Assembly: GCA_021234155.1 (NCBI GenBank)
Contig: JAJEKV010000135.1
Coordinates: 1,245,065-1,309,064 of the forward strand
Direction: 5' to 3'
DNA: 64,000 nucleotides
From: Isoetes taiwanensis
Lineage: Eukaryota > Streptophyta > Lycopodiopsida > Isoetales > Isoetaceae
Under the pieces are notes generated by a model that was given only the letters and a program-made list of their open reading frames with translations, was not told the DNA's origin and made no database searches. The stretch's first letter is position 1. Every line of letters begins with the position of its first letter. Below, in pieces: positions 1-11,758 of the stretch. Position numbers and translations under genes: made by a program.

Positions 1-1439
1 TGTGAGAAGTCGCCATATTTATTTGGGAGTTATTAGAGCGCACTTCACTGGTGCGCAGAAGCAGTCGACGAAAGTGAACTCGATCGCGAAATATCAACTT
101 GATCTTGCCTTCTAGATTTAATAAACCGCGGAAGAGAAATCTTCGGTGATACAAAACGAAGGACGCGGAAGAAACCTCTATAGAAGCAGAGCGAACAAGA
201 GCAAGAACAGGAAATGAGTAGGGACCAGAGCAATTGAAATAGTAATTGAGCCGACATCATCTAGAACATGGTGGGTCAACTTTGGTATATGAATTGGAGT
301 GTAGACGTTGAGCCAAAATCAAAGACGCGGAGCGTAAAAAGGAACGTAAAGAAGTGACTTTAATTAGAGCCCACCATACTACAAATTTTAATCCGAAGTA
401 GATGTTAGTGCGCAGGCCTAACCGGGCAGTATTGAACCGAACTAGAATTAGCACCAAAGAAACCGAAAAAGATCTAGTACGCCAATCAATTTGTGGGCTA
501 TGTAGTCGGTGCCGTGGCAGACCCAAGACTATCTGCCAGCATGTAAGAAGGCCGCTTATGAGATTGAAGTTGAAATGCCAAGAAGCTCCCCTGCAAAACC
601 CGCGAAGAGGTGCAGTATATTCTGCGGGATTATGCTCGAGGAGAGTCCACGCCTATCAATCACATCGATAGAACCGGATGCTAACGCTGTTTCTGGGGAT
701 GGCCAGTGGTGAATGCACTATCCATGAGCGTATCGCACCACTACCGCGCCAATGCTTCAAACCTCCCAATCTCCTCAATCCTGCCGGTATGAGGATAAAA
801 ATTCCTTGTCCGGACTTATCCGATGGGATAAACCCGTCATGAAGCATGCAAGAAGTCTAAGAAAATGACAAATTTTGACACTCGATCGGGCCTTGAGTTT
901 CCAGCACTTAATACAACATGTATTAATATGCGCAGGATCCAAAGATTGTGTAAACGAAGTTTGGAAACATTTAAGTTACTGAATGTTAGTGCCCCTGCGT
1001 GACATTTATTTAGTTAGCATTGAAAGCAGTTAACGCTTATAAGATTAATGTGGTTTGTCATTAAACTAACAATTTTCAAATCAAATGTTACTGAAGTCAT
1101 TAACTATCAAATGTTAACATCTAGAGCATGAGAATTTTAAAGTTGGTTGTCATCGGTCGATGCCATGTGAGAAATCATTGTAATTAGGAAGGATCTGGGT
1201 CCAAGAAATTTTTATAAGAAGGTGTAATTTCATTACATTAAAACAATAATTTATTGACTTTTAGGAAGCTTCTTTTGTATATGGCCTTCAAATGCCATAC
1301 TTGTTGATTTGCCTGGCCGAGACCTTTCAAATGAGTGTGATTTTTGGTATTGTTTTGTTGTTGTGGGAACCCGCTACCGCCGTAAAGTTAAACGATCTTT
1401 AAGAAATTGTGACGAAATCTAAGGATATTCACTAATTCT
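1..1439. other. Intergenic stretch, no recognised gene
   Basis: Short open frames exist on both strands between about 45 and 850, but none shows a known motif, a convincing splice pattern or a length that would distinguish it from chance. The stretch from 850 to 1440 is AT-rich and stop-rich. I see no tRNA, terminal repeat or poly(A) tract here. Confidence 0.5.
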
Positions 1440-1830
1440 GGGCCCATTTAATGGAATCTTGGAAAGAATCTAAGGGAATCTTTATGGGAACTTAATCAGT
1501 GAATGCTCAAGGGATTTAGGAAAATCTTTAGGAAACCTTTGATAAATCTCAAGGAATCTAGAACGTAACCTAGAGAAATCATGAGTAACTGCGGAGAACC
1601 TTAGAGTAATGGCAGGAAGAATCTAAAGAAATCTTTGTGGAATCTTAGGAATCTCAGGTAGTCATGAGAATCTTAGATCTTGAAGAATCTAGTGGAATCT
1701 TCTATAGAACACCGCAAATCTATGATTAAAGAAGCTTGGAGAATCTAAGGATCTTAGGGAATTTAGGGGAACCTTTCTATGCAAATTTAAAGAATCTATG
1801 GGAATCTTAATGAAGTCAAGGGATCTCGCC
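1440..1830. repeat. Degenerate GGAATCTTAGG-type repeat field
   Basis: Dozens of irregularly spaced copies of short units such as GGAATCTTAGG, GAATCTAAGG and AATCTTTAGG fill the stretch. Spacing is not constant, so this is an old, eroded minisatellite rather than a fresh tandem array. The reverse complement, CCTTAGATTCC, dominates a second field at about 8750-9165, so the two fields look like the same repeat in opposite orientation. Confidence 0.7.
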
Positions 1831-2872
1831 AACTTGAGCAAATCTAGGAACGGAGGAACTGCGGAGGATACAAAGAAGTATATAGGGCGCATGCAACTAT
1901 GACCTCTAAGCCATTCGGACAAAGGAAAAAGGAAAATGGCCGAATGCACGTCCAAGAAGATGCAAGGGAAGGTGGCAAATAAGGGCATTTGATCTTGGCC
2001 TTGCTAGAAGGGGCATTTCATCCTAGCCTCACTAACAAAGGGAGAGAAAGCGATGAAAGCCACACGAGTAACCGAAAGCTACCTATATATTTTGCCTTTA
2101 TTTTTCATGGTATGATGCAAAAGAAGAAGAAAAGCTTCTTGGTTCACACATGTGAGGATATTCATTTGGGATTTCAAATTCCTTTGTTGGGTTCCAATCT
2201 ATGCATATCTCATACTAGGTCTTCTGTACGATCAGTGGAAAAGTCTAATCTTATGTGTGATTTCATTTGTGGTCTACGCTGTTTTTAGTTTACGTAAATT
2301 TTATGATGCTATCCCTATTGTATCTTCCATGCCGATGAAAGGGAAAATATTGTTGATCCCTTGCTTAGCCTATGCTTCGGGTGTTAAGATATTACTTCAT
2401 TCATTCCTATCTAGTTTCTTACCTTTATAGAAATGCTTCTCAATGTCAATTTTTACTATGATCTAGCATGGAGCTTTTCGTGTGAAATGAGCATCGCCTT
2501 TCATCGTAGCCGAGGGTTTTGGCATGTAATATTTCATTGGAATGATTCTAACTTATGTAAACCCATAAAACCAAATTCAGAGGACAAAATGGGTATTTGA
2601 ACACCATACCTATTTGTATCTTTGATTAATACCACTTTTATGATGAATTAACATACATGCATTTCAAATGCATTTGCATCATTCTCAATGTTAAGATATT
2701 ATCTCCTCAGCCTCAATGTATTTTCATTGCTACATCAAGTAGGGCCCTTGCGGTGGCCTTCCGCGGCTTCATCCTCCCTTTCATCATTAATTACATGCCT
2801 TGTTCTTACGCAATAGCAAGGATGGTGTTTCGATTACCAACTGAAATTTGTAGAGAATATACAAGGTGAAAT
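1831..2872. other. Intergenic stretch, no recognised gene
   Basis: Open frames of up to about 100 codons occur on both strands, one of them (2152-2430, plus) strongly hydrophobic, but no family motif is visible. The hydrophobic frame has no clear promoter or splice sites and overlaps another open frame, so I do not call it a gene. Confidence 0.45.
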
Positions 2873-2944
2873 ACAACAATAGCTCAGCGGTAGAGCGGTC
2901 GGCTGTTAACCGATTGGTTGTAGGTTCAAATCCTACCCAAGGAG
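2873..2944 (+). pseudogene. Organelle-type tRNA-Asn (GUU) relic
   Basis: The D arm (GCTC paired with GAGC), the anticodon arm (GTCGG paired with CCGAT, loop CTGTTAA, anticodon GTT at 2905-2907) and the T arm (GTAGG paired with CCTAC, loop TTCAAAT) are all well formed and closely match the plastid/plant-mitochondrial tRNA-Asn type, not the nuclear cytosolic one. The acceptor arms (2873-2879 ACAACAA and 2937-2943 CCAAGGA) do not pair, so a functional acceptor stem is missing. I infer a nuclear insertion of organelle DNA that has begun to decay, or a tRNA fragment joined to foreign sequence. The A and B box regions are intact, so transcription by RNA polymerase III is possible. Confidence 0.8.
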
Positions 2945-3723
2945 ATCCATATTTTTATAATCTAAGGGCTTACTTTGACACTTCGTCAGGAATGAGTGAA
3001 ACATTGCTCGCTTATATCAATGCGAAATAGCCGGGGACGAGGATAAAGGTGAATCCTATTTATGGGAGTGGGGGATATGGCAGAATCAGATAAATTGCTC
3101 CTCTATAATAAAGTGATTGATAACTGCCATAAAACAATTTATTAGCAGGTTAATAATTCATTTCGGAATGGTGTATACGGCGCATATCCCAGATCAACCT
3201 AAGACTTTGGGTTTTTAATAGGCTACTTACAAAGCCGTCTCATTAGGCATTGACGAACAACCCTAAACCCTAAATCCTGGATGGCACCTTTTGTATGTTA
3301 GAGGTTGTGTTGGCACTCCATTAATGGCATTGTCTTCTTCATCAGATTCACTAAGTATAACCATTGGCTGCCTTCTTTTTCTGTAGACAAGTTTTTACTC
3401 AAGCCTAAGTTGAATGAATAAATTAACCAAACAAAATTTACACATTCATGGTGGAAGAAAATAGGGATCAAATATATTAATTGTTTAAACAAAAACCTTT
3501 TGGCTGATGGTTTAGGGTTGTTTTGAGCAATCAAAGTTTACCTGCCTAAAATACATATGGCAAAATTACATTAGCCTTGTTTTTTTTTCCCAAATAATAC
3601 TTCTATAGGAACATCTTTATCAAGATCAACATCTGACTCACCCTCACTCTTTTCTTCCACAACCTTCCTGGCCGTCGAGCGTGTCAACCTGGAGACCTTG
3701 GAAATGACTTTAACCTACTTGTC
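2945..3723. other. Intergenic stretch with inverted telo-box motifs
   Basis: A telomere-like CCCTAAACCCTAAA run lies at 3261-3274. The motif CAACCCTAAACC at 3258-3269 recurs as its reverse complement near 3510-3521. The minus strand from about 3723 down to 3575 reads as a hydrophilic coding-like frame with runs such as DVDLDKDVPIEVLFGK. This frame continues the one found beyond the LINE at 7051-7250. Confidence 0.45.
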
Positions 3724-3737
3724 GACATCTTCACCAT

Positions 3738-6700
3738 TTACAATAAGATGGATCAAGGCAGTTCAAAATATTTCTTCAGAGTTGCTAAGAATAAACTTAT
3801 CAACAATTCCATCACTATGGTGGAACACGAAAATGGGGACAAAATTGAGGATGAGCAAGACATTAAGGCAGATTTTCTGGAACAATATAGCAACATGTTC
3901 AAAGGAGCTGAATATAGTGTTGAAGAAAAAGAGGCTATGAACAATTTCTTCAAAAACATCCCAGAAACCAAGACCATGGAGGAAGATCTAGATGGTTACC
4001 CTGATGATAAGGAGGTGTTGCAAGTCTTAAAGAACATGGAAAAGGCAAAAGCCCGGCCCCGATGGCTTCCCCCGAAGTTTTTTCTATCCTTCTGGATAGT
4101 GATGAAGGAAGACTTTATGGAATTTATCAAGGGAGCATGGGATGCAGCCTCTATTTACCCAGCCTTTAACTCCAGTCTTATCATTTTGATACCTAAGGTC
4201 AAGAATCCCAGCAAAATAAACGATTGGAGACCTAATACTACCTACAAAATTCTAGCCAAGATTCTCTCCTTTCGGGTCCTTATGCACTTGCACAATTCAA
4301 CAAGACATGCCAATGGGTTTTCTTCTCGGTAGGTTTATTCTAGACAACTACATTGCACCAAATTGAAGCAATCCATTGGAAACAGACTCTCTAAACAAAC
4401 GCATGCTCCACAAGCTAGACTTTAAAAGAGCTTATGATTCTATAACATGGCCCTTCTTAAAGAGAGCAATGCTTCACATAGGTATCCATCAGACTCTCAT
4501 AGATAAGATCATGGCTCTCAACAATCTGGCTTCTTCTATCCTGATCATTAATGGATCCCCCAGCAAATTTTTTCCCTATAAGAAAAGGTGTGAGGCAACG
4601 ATGTCCTCTGGCACCTTACCTCTTCCTTTGTGTTGCAGAAATGCTCACGAGATGTGTACAAGGTCTTCAACAGCAACAACAGATTCAGGGATTGCAAATG
4701 CCAGGGTCAGACAAACAGCTTACCATCATGCAAAAAGTGGATGATACTTTTATCCTCTTAAAAGCCAATCGTAACGACTTTGATGCCTTTATTTAACAAA
4801 GATTCAAAAAAACTTTGCTAGTGTCTCAGGGGTCCATCTCAACCTAAACAAATGCAGCATTCTCTGGGAGAACCCCACTGAGGATTTAGATACTGGTGGC
4901 ATTAAAGTTAACCCCCCTAATCAGGCTATCACCCTACTTGGTCTCCCCCTAGCTATTAACCTTCCCAATAAAGAGGTGTGGAGACCTATTGTGAGCAGAA
5001 TTAGGAAGAAACTTCTCTCCCTTTCCCCCAATTTATCTTTTGCTGGCAGAGTTCTTACTGCAAATGTGGTGTTAGCCAGCACCCATGTTTATTTCTCCTC
5101 GGCTCTCATTGCTAATAAAGAATCTTATAATGACATAGAAAAATGTCTGAAAGGAATGCATTTTGTTAGATGGGAGGAAATCACTCACAGCAAAAAAGAA
5201 GGTGGTCTAGGGCTGAAAATTCTTCATAAGCACAGCCAGGCCTTGGGTGCTAAATATGTCTGGAAAGCTATAAATGGCTGGAACTCCCCTGCCATGGAGT
5301 TCATTAGATATTGGCTACAGGCTAGTAGACCTTTTGGTATGAAGAAATATGCTCACCACATCCCAGATTCTATGTACTACCAGTTCAAGAGTGCTCCCAA
5401 TACTTCCCCCCTTATGAGAAAAATTTTCGAGGCTTGGAATCTGGTTGCAGAGGGTTTTGAGCATAAGGATATTGGTTTTGATAGTGCCAATTTTTCCCTA
5501 TTCTGGTCACCCATTTTTGCTAAAGAAAATGATGTTTGCTGGGCTCTCAAGCACCCACAGATATGGAAAAAGTGGAAAGAGGAGGGGGTTACTCATTGCA
5601 ACATCCGTGGGAAGGAGATAAATGGAGCATTGGGAAAGTATTAAATGAGATAGTCAAGGGCAAGAAAATAGACAAAGTAATTTTGATACAATCATGGCTG
5701 TTGCTAGTACCCGTGAGTGAGTGTCAAACCCCAAAGAATCCCTGGACGGGCATATTATGAACTCGCACCAATACAAAGTTGCTTTAGGATATAGAGTTCT
5801 TGCCCCATCCAAATCCTTGACCCAGGCTGCCAATTGGCATGTTCCCAATAAGCACCTCATTAAAATCTTGAGAAATAATTGGAGGTCCTATTCACAACCT
5901 AAAATGCAAATGTTCATTTGGAGGTGTATCCACAACGCTCTTCCCTCCAATTATAATATGTTTAAGAGATGTAAAGATCTTCAGGACAATCCTATGTGTA
6001 AACTTTGTGGAAACAATGCTGAGACTGTTAGTCATATGTTTGATTGCCCCAAAATCAGGGAATTTTGGAGATGGCTGGATGCTTATCTCAGGTCAAAAGG
6101 TCACAACCTCGGCAATTGGGCCAACATCATGGACCTTTTGAAGGGATCAAACAACTTCTTGAACACCATTAGGCAAACTGCTCTCTGGATTATTTGGAAA
6201 CACAAGAACAGGGTTAATTATTCAAATCAAAGGGTGGACATAGCTTGGATGAAAGTAGCTTTTCAGATCGAGATCTCTAGAATTGCTATGGCTCATAAAA
6301 ACAGTAAACAAGACAAAGCTGATTGTGCCTGGCTGACAATAGGGAAATTTGTTGGTTTACACAATGTCTTTGTTTGTTATGATATGCTTATTGTCGATGA
6401 TTATTTCATGGTTTTTGAGTGCCGATTGCCCTTACAACGAGGATGAACCGTAAGCCTAATCTTCTCGACATGTCCAATTTTCTTGCGCATGTAAATCTTT
6501 AACAACCAAACAACATTGGTCCTTATCCCCTTCCATTGATGAAGACCTGAAAAACTTAAACCTTTCCCCGCTCAATGGTTATCAAGCTCACATCCTTGAT
6601 GATTCCTTTTTGCTATGAAAGGTTGTTAATCGAGGATCAATTCTCTCACTTCGTAGACATGTTTTACCATCACAAAGCCTTTTACAGATCTGCCATGGGG

Positions 6701-7050
6701 AAGCTATCATCCTCTTTTTCAAAATTGAGCCCCTCTTTGGTTCTTTTGCCTTCCCACCGAATGGAATGAGATTGGTCATGTGATAGACCCGTGGCTTCGG
6801 GACTTGGTGATCATTGATGAAGAAGAGTCGGACTTCGGATTTGGATTTTCTGGTACAAGATCCTTCCTCCTGATCGAGCTACCTTGCCTACACTGCTGTA
6901 AAAAGGACTCCAGTCCCATTTTTGTTTCGCTTGTTTTTTACAGGCTAAAAGCACTTTTTGTGAACCTCAATGGTTCGTCGACATCGACGATGTAACTTTC
7001 TTATGATAAATATAAATCTTCCAAAAAAAAAAAAAAAAAAAAAAAAAAAA
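3738..7050 (+). mobile_element. 5'-truncated L1-type LINE with poly(A) tail and 14-bp target duplication
   Basis: The 3313-bp insertion ends in 28 A residues (7023-7050) and is flanked by perfect copies of GACATCTTCACCAT (3724-3737 and 7051-7064). It starts inside ORF2, just before the reverse transcriptase. Frame fragments in order are: 3748-4332 (RT N-terminal part), 4376-4744 (RT motif A region, LDFKRAYDSITW), 4551-4796 (a motif-B-like GVRQRCPLAPYLFL and then KVDD where YADD is expected), 4976-5644 (RT thumb/connection) and 5721-6446 (C-terminal zinc-binding region, CKLCGNNAETVSHMFDC). Several frameshifts and stops separate them; one is a lost base at about 4050 in the PGPDGFPP segment. 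The endonuclease domain is absent. This copy cannot move by itself. Confidence 0.95.
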
Positions 7051-7064
7051 GACATCTTCACCAT

Positions 7065-8224
7065 CGTTTTTCTTCCTATAGCAACCGCATTGGAGGAGGC
7101 GTTTGTAGAAGCAGCTGCAGAATTTGAAAATACAACATAATTGGTAGCATCGTCAGTAATACTTGAATCTCCCTTAGATTCTGCAAGGGTTGGTGTCTTC
7201 AGTATTGTGATGTCAGGTGCTGCAATGTGTTGCTGACTGATGATAGCTTGCTGTCTGCTGTTACCAATTATCTATTATCAAATTATTTTTTAACAAATTT
7301 TCTATGATATATATAAGTTTAAATATTCTTAAACTGCCATTTGCCATATCTTTTGCATTATAGCTATTTATAAGATTGGCAATAAAGATCTTTTATAAAA
7401 AATTGTCAAACTTGTAGTATTGCTTTTAGTTGCACTGTCATTTTTGTTTTTGAGATTGTTATATTGAATATATTGTATCATTCATGTAAATTACATTTGT
7501 GAGATCATATATTTATTATTTGTAAAATATCATTTGATAAACATTAAGAAAGTATTAATTGTCAAATTTTTAAGGGTATTCTATCAAATAGAAGTTCATA
7601 TTTTGGAATGTTGTCTTTGAAACCGAAATATTAAGAATATTCAATGGGGTTTTTTTTTTTTTTTTTTTTTTTGGGTCAATTTGTCAATGTTCGACTAAAC
7701 TTTATGTTGTATAAAACCTTTATTACTTTCATATTAGTATATAATACATATATGTATGTATTATAGAATTCTTTAACTAAAATAAAGGAAAGATACATAG
7801 ATTAGAAATAAATAAATAAATAAATATAAATATATAAAAATTTAGAATATTTTAATCAAACTAGCCATTTTAATGAAAGGCTGATAAATTTTCTTTATTT
7901 CTAATGTAAGGCTCCTGGTGGGTATAAATCCAATTGGGGGAATAACCCTAAATCATGTGAGACGCCCCCAGAGAGGCGACATTAAACACATCAATGTGGA
8001 CTCTCTCGGTCTCCTTATATTTATGGACCTTTATCAGATGATGAGGATGCAAGGATTTGTAAGTTATGCATCGTTCTTATGGTGCATATTCCTACGATGC
8101 AAGTCCACGTTGGTGCATTGTTTAGAGCATTCTCTTTGCCATATCTATGTTCTATACTTTTATTTTGAGTGTGAGGTGTTTATTCATATTGTTATTCTAG
8201 GCCTGCAACATCCATGAGCATCTG
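7065..8224. other. AT-rich intergenic stretch, with coding-like remnant next to the LINE
   Basis: From about 7250 down to 7065 the minus strand holds a coding-like frame (including DITILKTPTLAESKGDSS) that was continuous with 3723-3575 before the LINE inserted. Beyond 7260 the DNA is very AT-rich, with a poly(T) run near 7651-7672 and a TAAA microsatellite near 7806-7826. The plus frame at 7918-8217 has no recognisable family. Confidence 0.45.
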
Positions 8225-9345
8225 AAACATTTTTAAAAACATTCTATCATAGTTCTTTGCAAAATTTCAAAAAAAAATAAAAATAAATCTATTTTTAGAT
8301 TGAGGTGCTTACCCATAAGAATGTAAAACAATTTAGAATATTCTAAAAGAATATATTTTGGCTCTTTGCAAAAATCTTAATTTTCTATTTTATTGACATG
8401 CTTACCTATGATTATTTAGAATGTTTTAGAGCTTTCTAAAACATTCTAAAACATTATAGAACTTTTTAGAACTATCTAAAACATTATAAACATTCTATTT
8501 TGACTCTTCACAAAATTTTATAAAAAAAATCTATTTCTTAGATTGAACTATTGAATGTTATAGAACTTTTACAACTGTTCGGAAACTTTCATAACATTCT
8601 AGAATATGCTAGCCAAAAAAAAATCTATTTTTTAAATGAGATGCTTACCCATGAGCATATAAAACAATCTAAAATATTCTATTTTGCCCTTTTGCCCATC
8701 AGAACATTCTAGACCATTCTATTAAAAAAAAACTTTCTATTTTTAGACTAAGAGTTTTTATACGACTGTTAGATTCCTTTAGATTTTACGAGATTTGCTT
8801 AGATTTTATGAGATTCCCTTAGTTTTTCTTAGATTTTAAGAGATTGAGATTCTATCAAGATTCCCCCAGATTGTCCATGATGTTATAAAGATTCCCTTAG
8901 ATGGCCCTCAAATTCTATGAGATTTTTGTAAATTCCATTAGATTTGCTTAAATTTTATGAAATTCCCTTAGATTCTGTTACATTTCATGCAGTCCCCTTA
9001 GATTTTATTAGGATTCCCCTAGGTTCTCAAAGATTCCATTAGATTTTATAAGAATTCCTTAAGTTTTGTGAGATTTCCTTAGATTCTGCAAGGCTTCATG
9101 AAGATTTCTTTAGATTTCCATAGATTGGCTTATATTTTATGAGATTCTATTAAAGTTTTGAGATATTTGCTAAAATGTTTTAGAATTTTTTAGAATATTC
9201 TACAACTTTCTAGGTTGTTCTAGAACTTCTTATATTAATATTTTGGAATACCCTCGACCTTTCTAGAATATTCCACAATTATTTGGAACATTCTAGAACT
9301 TTCTAAAGCATTCTAGAACTTTCTAGCCAGGAACTAAAATGCCCA
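8225..9345. repeat. Composite field of TTCTAGAA-type and TTAGATT-type short repeats
   Basis: Two word families alternate. From about 8225 to 8745 and again from 9165 to 9345 the sequence is made of ACATTCTAGAAC, TTTCTAAAAC and similar palindromic words. From about 8750 to 9165 it is made of CCTTAGATTTTATGAGATT-like words, the reverse complement of the 1440-1830 field. Spacing is irregular. The TTCTAGAA words by chance or design form heat-shock-element-like trimers (TTCnnGAAnnTTC), for example near 9298-9310 and 9320-9332. Confidence 0.75.
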
Positions 9346-9943
9346 TCCTCATGTGGATGGCCTCCTTATGTACTGAAAAAAAGGCTCTTTTTTGCATCTA
9401 TGCATGTGGGATATTTGTGCATGCCCTAGATTCTAGAACAATCTTAAACATTTTAGAACCATTAGGATTTGAGATACGCTTAAGTATATATGAAACATTA
9501 TTTTTTTCATTAAATTAATGCTTCTAGCACATGGCGAAAAATAGTCCAACACTTGGTTCTACACACTGCCCATTTGCTTTAGTACAGGATCATATCTGGC
9601 CCTGTTTCTAATTAGTGGATGTAGTGCCATAGAGTTAGGTCACCATGCAAATACGCCATATCTCAGACCTTCATTTCCATAAACACAGAACCCAGATGAA
9701 AAAACAAAAGGAAGGAAAAAGAAAGGGCCGGCCATAGCCATACTTGGGTGATTTGGGGCTTCCTCCGGCGCTCCAGAATAATAAGCCAGAGCTTGCTTGC
9801 AGACAAAGAAAGGCATGAGCATTCTAGTGCAATAATGGCGACGTATTAAAGTGCCGGAGTAAAGCTTGTGGAGTTTGTGGATCCAGAGCCGAGCAGAGCC
9901 GAGATTGCTTGCAGAGCAAGAAATGTGATGAGACTCTACGTGA
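9346..9943. other. Intergenic stretch, no recognised gene
   Basis: A 60-codon minus-strand frame (9640-9822) is the only notable open frame and has no recognisable motif. I see no repeat structure apart from the target duplication that starts at 9944. Confidence 0.4.
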
Positions 9944-9959
9944 CTATTTCTTTATTTCT

Positions 9960-11064
9960 TTTTTTTCTTTTTTTTTGAAGGCAAGGTGGGTTTTTATTAA
10001 TATAGAAAATATTACAATATTGATCTCTAAAGATCAGGTCGGAAGAATGAGCACAGTGAAGCCCTGTTGGCCTGATATATCATACATTCAAAAAGCTTTC
10101 TTACATCAAAGCCTCGATGAGAAAGTACAATTAATGAGATAACATATACTTTTCTCAAAAACTTTTGCAAACAGGTTTAAACACGTAAGCAAAGGATAGC
10201 GAGAATGTGGTGAAGTATAGCAGTCCCCACCGCCCTCGAGAGGGCTTAGTAGTACTTGAGATTGACCACGGGCATATCGTAACACGGTCTAAAGTGTCGC
10301 AAGCATATCAAGATGCCAGAGCATATGATTGGATATCAAGTATCCATATAAAAAAAGTTCAAGCATAGCGATTACTTGAAACATTTTAAATCCCTAGCAT
10401 GCACAAATTAGAGAACTTGATATACTAAAGAGTCCCATACCTCCGAAAGTGTATCATGCGCTCTAATTAATGCAAAGATTGTCGGGGATTATCTTACGCA
10501 TCCTTCATATTTACAAGAAAAAAAGCTTTTGTTCGCATCAATATGAAGAATAAGTCACCTATCTCTTTGAGCGCCTCGCCAAATAACCGATGCTTCCTCT
10601 AGCAAGGAAAGAAGCTAAATGGACTTGAAAAATTTTCTTCCAAAAACAAAGTGATGATATTCCCATTTGGGATCGCATATCCAAATCCTACTTTACATAA
10701 TCGGGAGTTTCTATCCCTTCGCTTTTAGGCCAATATCCCAATCATTGGGCATACCATTTCAAATAAGTGTCTAGAATAGACATAGTGGGCATCAAGCAAA
10801 GAACTTTGTGTGCTACCAAAGGAAGATGCCACGTTAGTGGATTACGAAACAATGATTATGACCGCTTTGAAAGAAGGAAGGTTACACACAACCGCCAGAT
10901 CCGATGATTTGTTCTTGAGAAGCGAGAACAAATCCAAGTCCCGGCTTTGGCACCCGGATCCACGATGGTTTGCACCATAATCCAGGTGGTTTAGAGTGGC
11001 AAGAAAGGAGGCTACCGCCCTAGCCTAGCCGCTTCCGCCCAATAGTCCGCCTCCCGTCTGGTTC
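9960..11064 (-). mobile_element. Poly(A) retroposon with 16-bp target duplication, coding not recognised
   Basis: A T-rich tract (9960-9976, one C) marks the poly(A) end of a minus-strand insertion. The flanks CTATTTCTTTATTTCT (9944-9959) and CTATTTCTTAATTTCT (11065-11080) match at 15 of 16 positions and read as a target-site duplication. The sequence next to the tail resembles the 3' end of plant LINEs, but frames across the body contain many stops, and I could not find reverse transcriptase or endonuclease motifs. It may be a severely 5'-truncated LINE whose remaining part is 3' UTR, or a non-autonomous retroposon. Confidence 0.7.
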
Positions 11065-11080
11065 CTATTTCTTAATTTCT

Positions 11081-11758
11081 AGTTATACTATGACGTCATC
11101 TTTTTTTTTGAATTCCAGTTATTATTTTGTAGCCCTCAAGTTTTTTCCTGGAACAGAAATATTACATCAAACAAAAAATGAAGCCGGCTTATATATGTTG
11201 TGAAAACAAAGTTAATTTCCACATGAGATCAAAGTGATATAGGTTTGTGTTAGAATATAGAGGTGGTTTGTAAGTGTTACATCTCATTGAATTCCATACT
11301 GAGTTCCATAACGCCTTATTGAATTCCATGATGCTTACTTTGAGTTCTTTATTGTGACATTGTGATAATTCATATGTGTTGCCGTAATATTTTCCCGGAT
11401 TATTTATAGGTCTCGCCATTGATTTATGCACAAGACGATCAAACCTTATTTTTTGCATGGGCTCATGCTCCATAGTTTGTACATTATAGCAGCTGGTTCC
11501 TATAATCCTCTTCAATGGTAACACATCCTATAATCCTCTCTAATGGTAGCACATTCAAGAGTTGAAAATTTGCACTAATGCTCGACATTAGAGCCAAAAA
11601 GTCTGTATAAAATAATAATCAGGTGACCACAACATTCTGGACTAAAAGAGTTATTACCATCTAAGGCAAACCCATCTAAAGCAAACCATTTCTTAGTCTT
11701 GTATCTCATCAAAATGACCGTGAACAATAACATATGGATATTGTTCAAGATAATAACA
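11081..11758. other. Downstream flank of the patatin-like gene
   Basis: This stretch lies 3' of the patatin-like gene (minus strand). Two minus frames (11189-11524 and 11575-11808) are open, but the second partly overlays the true last exon and the first has no motif. A near-duplicate phrase, CCTATAATCCTCT followed by AATGGTA, occurs at about 11500 and 11527. The gene's poly(A) signal is probably here but is not marked by a single unambiguous site. Confidence 0.4.

Noticed and set aside
45-712. Overlapping open frames near the window start as a gene
   Set aside because: Frames on both strands overlap, lack motifs and splice sites, and are of lengths expected by chance.
2152-2430. Small membrane protein
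   Set aside because: Hydrophobic from T-rich DNA; no start context, no homolog recognised, overlaps another frame.
7651-7672. Poly(T) run as another LINE end
   Set aside because: No flanking target duplication or LINE-like 3' sequence could be found.
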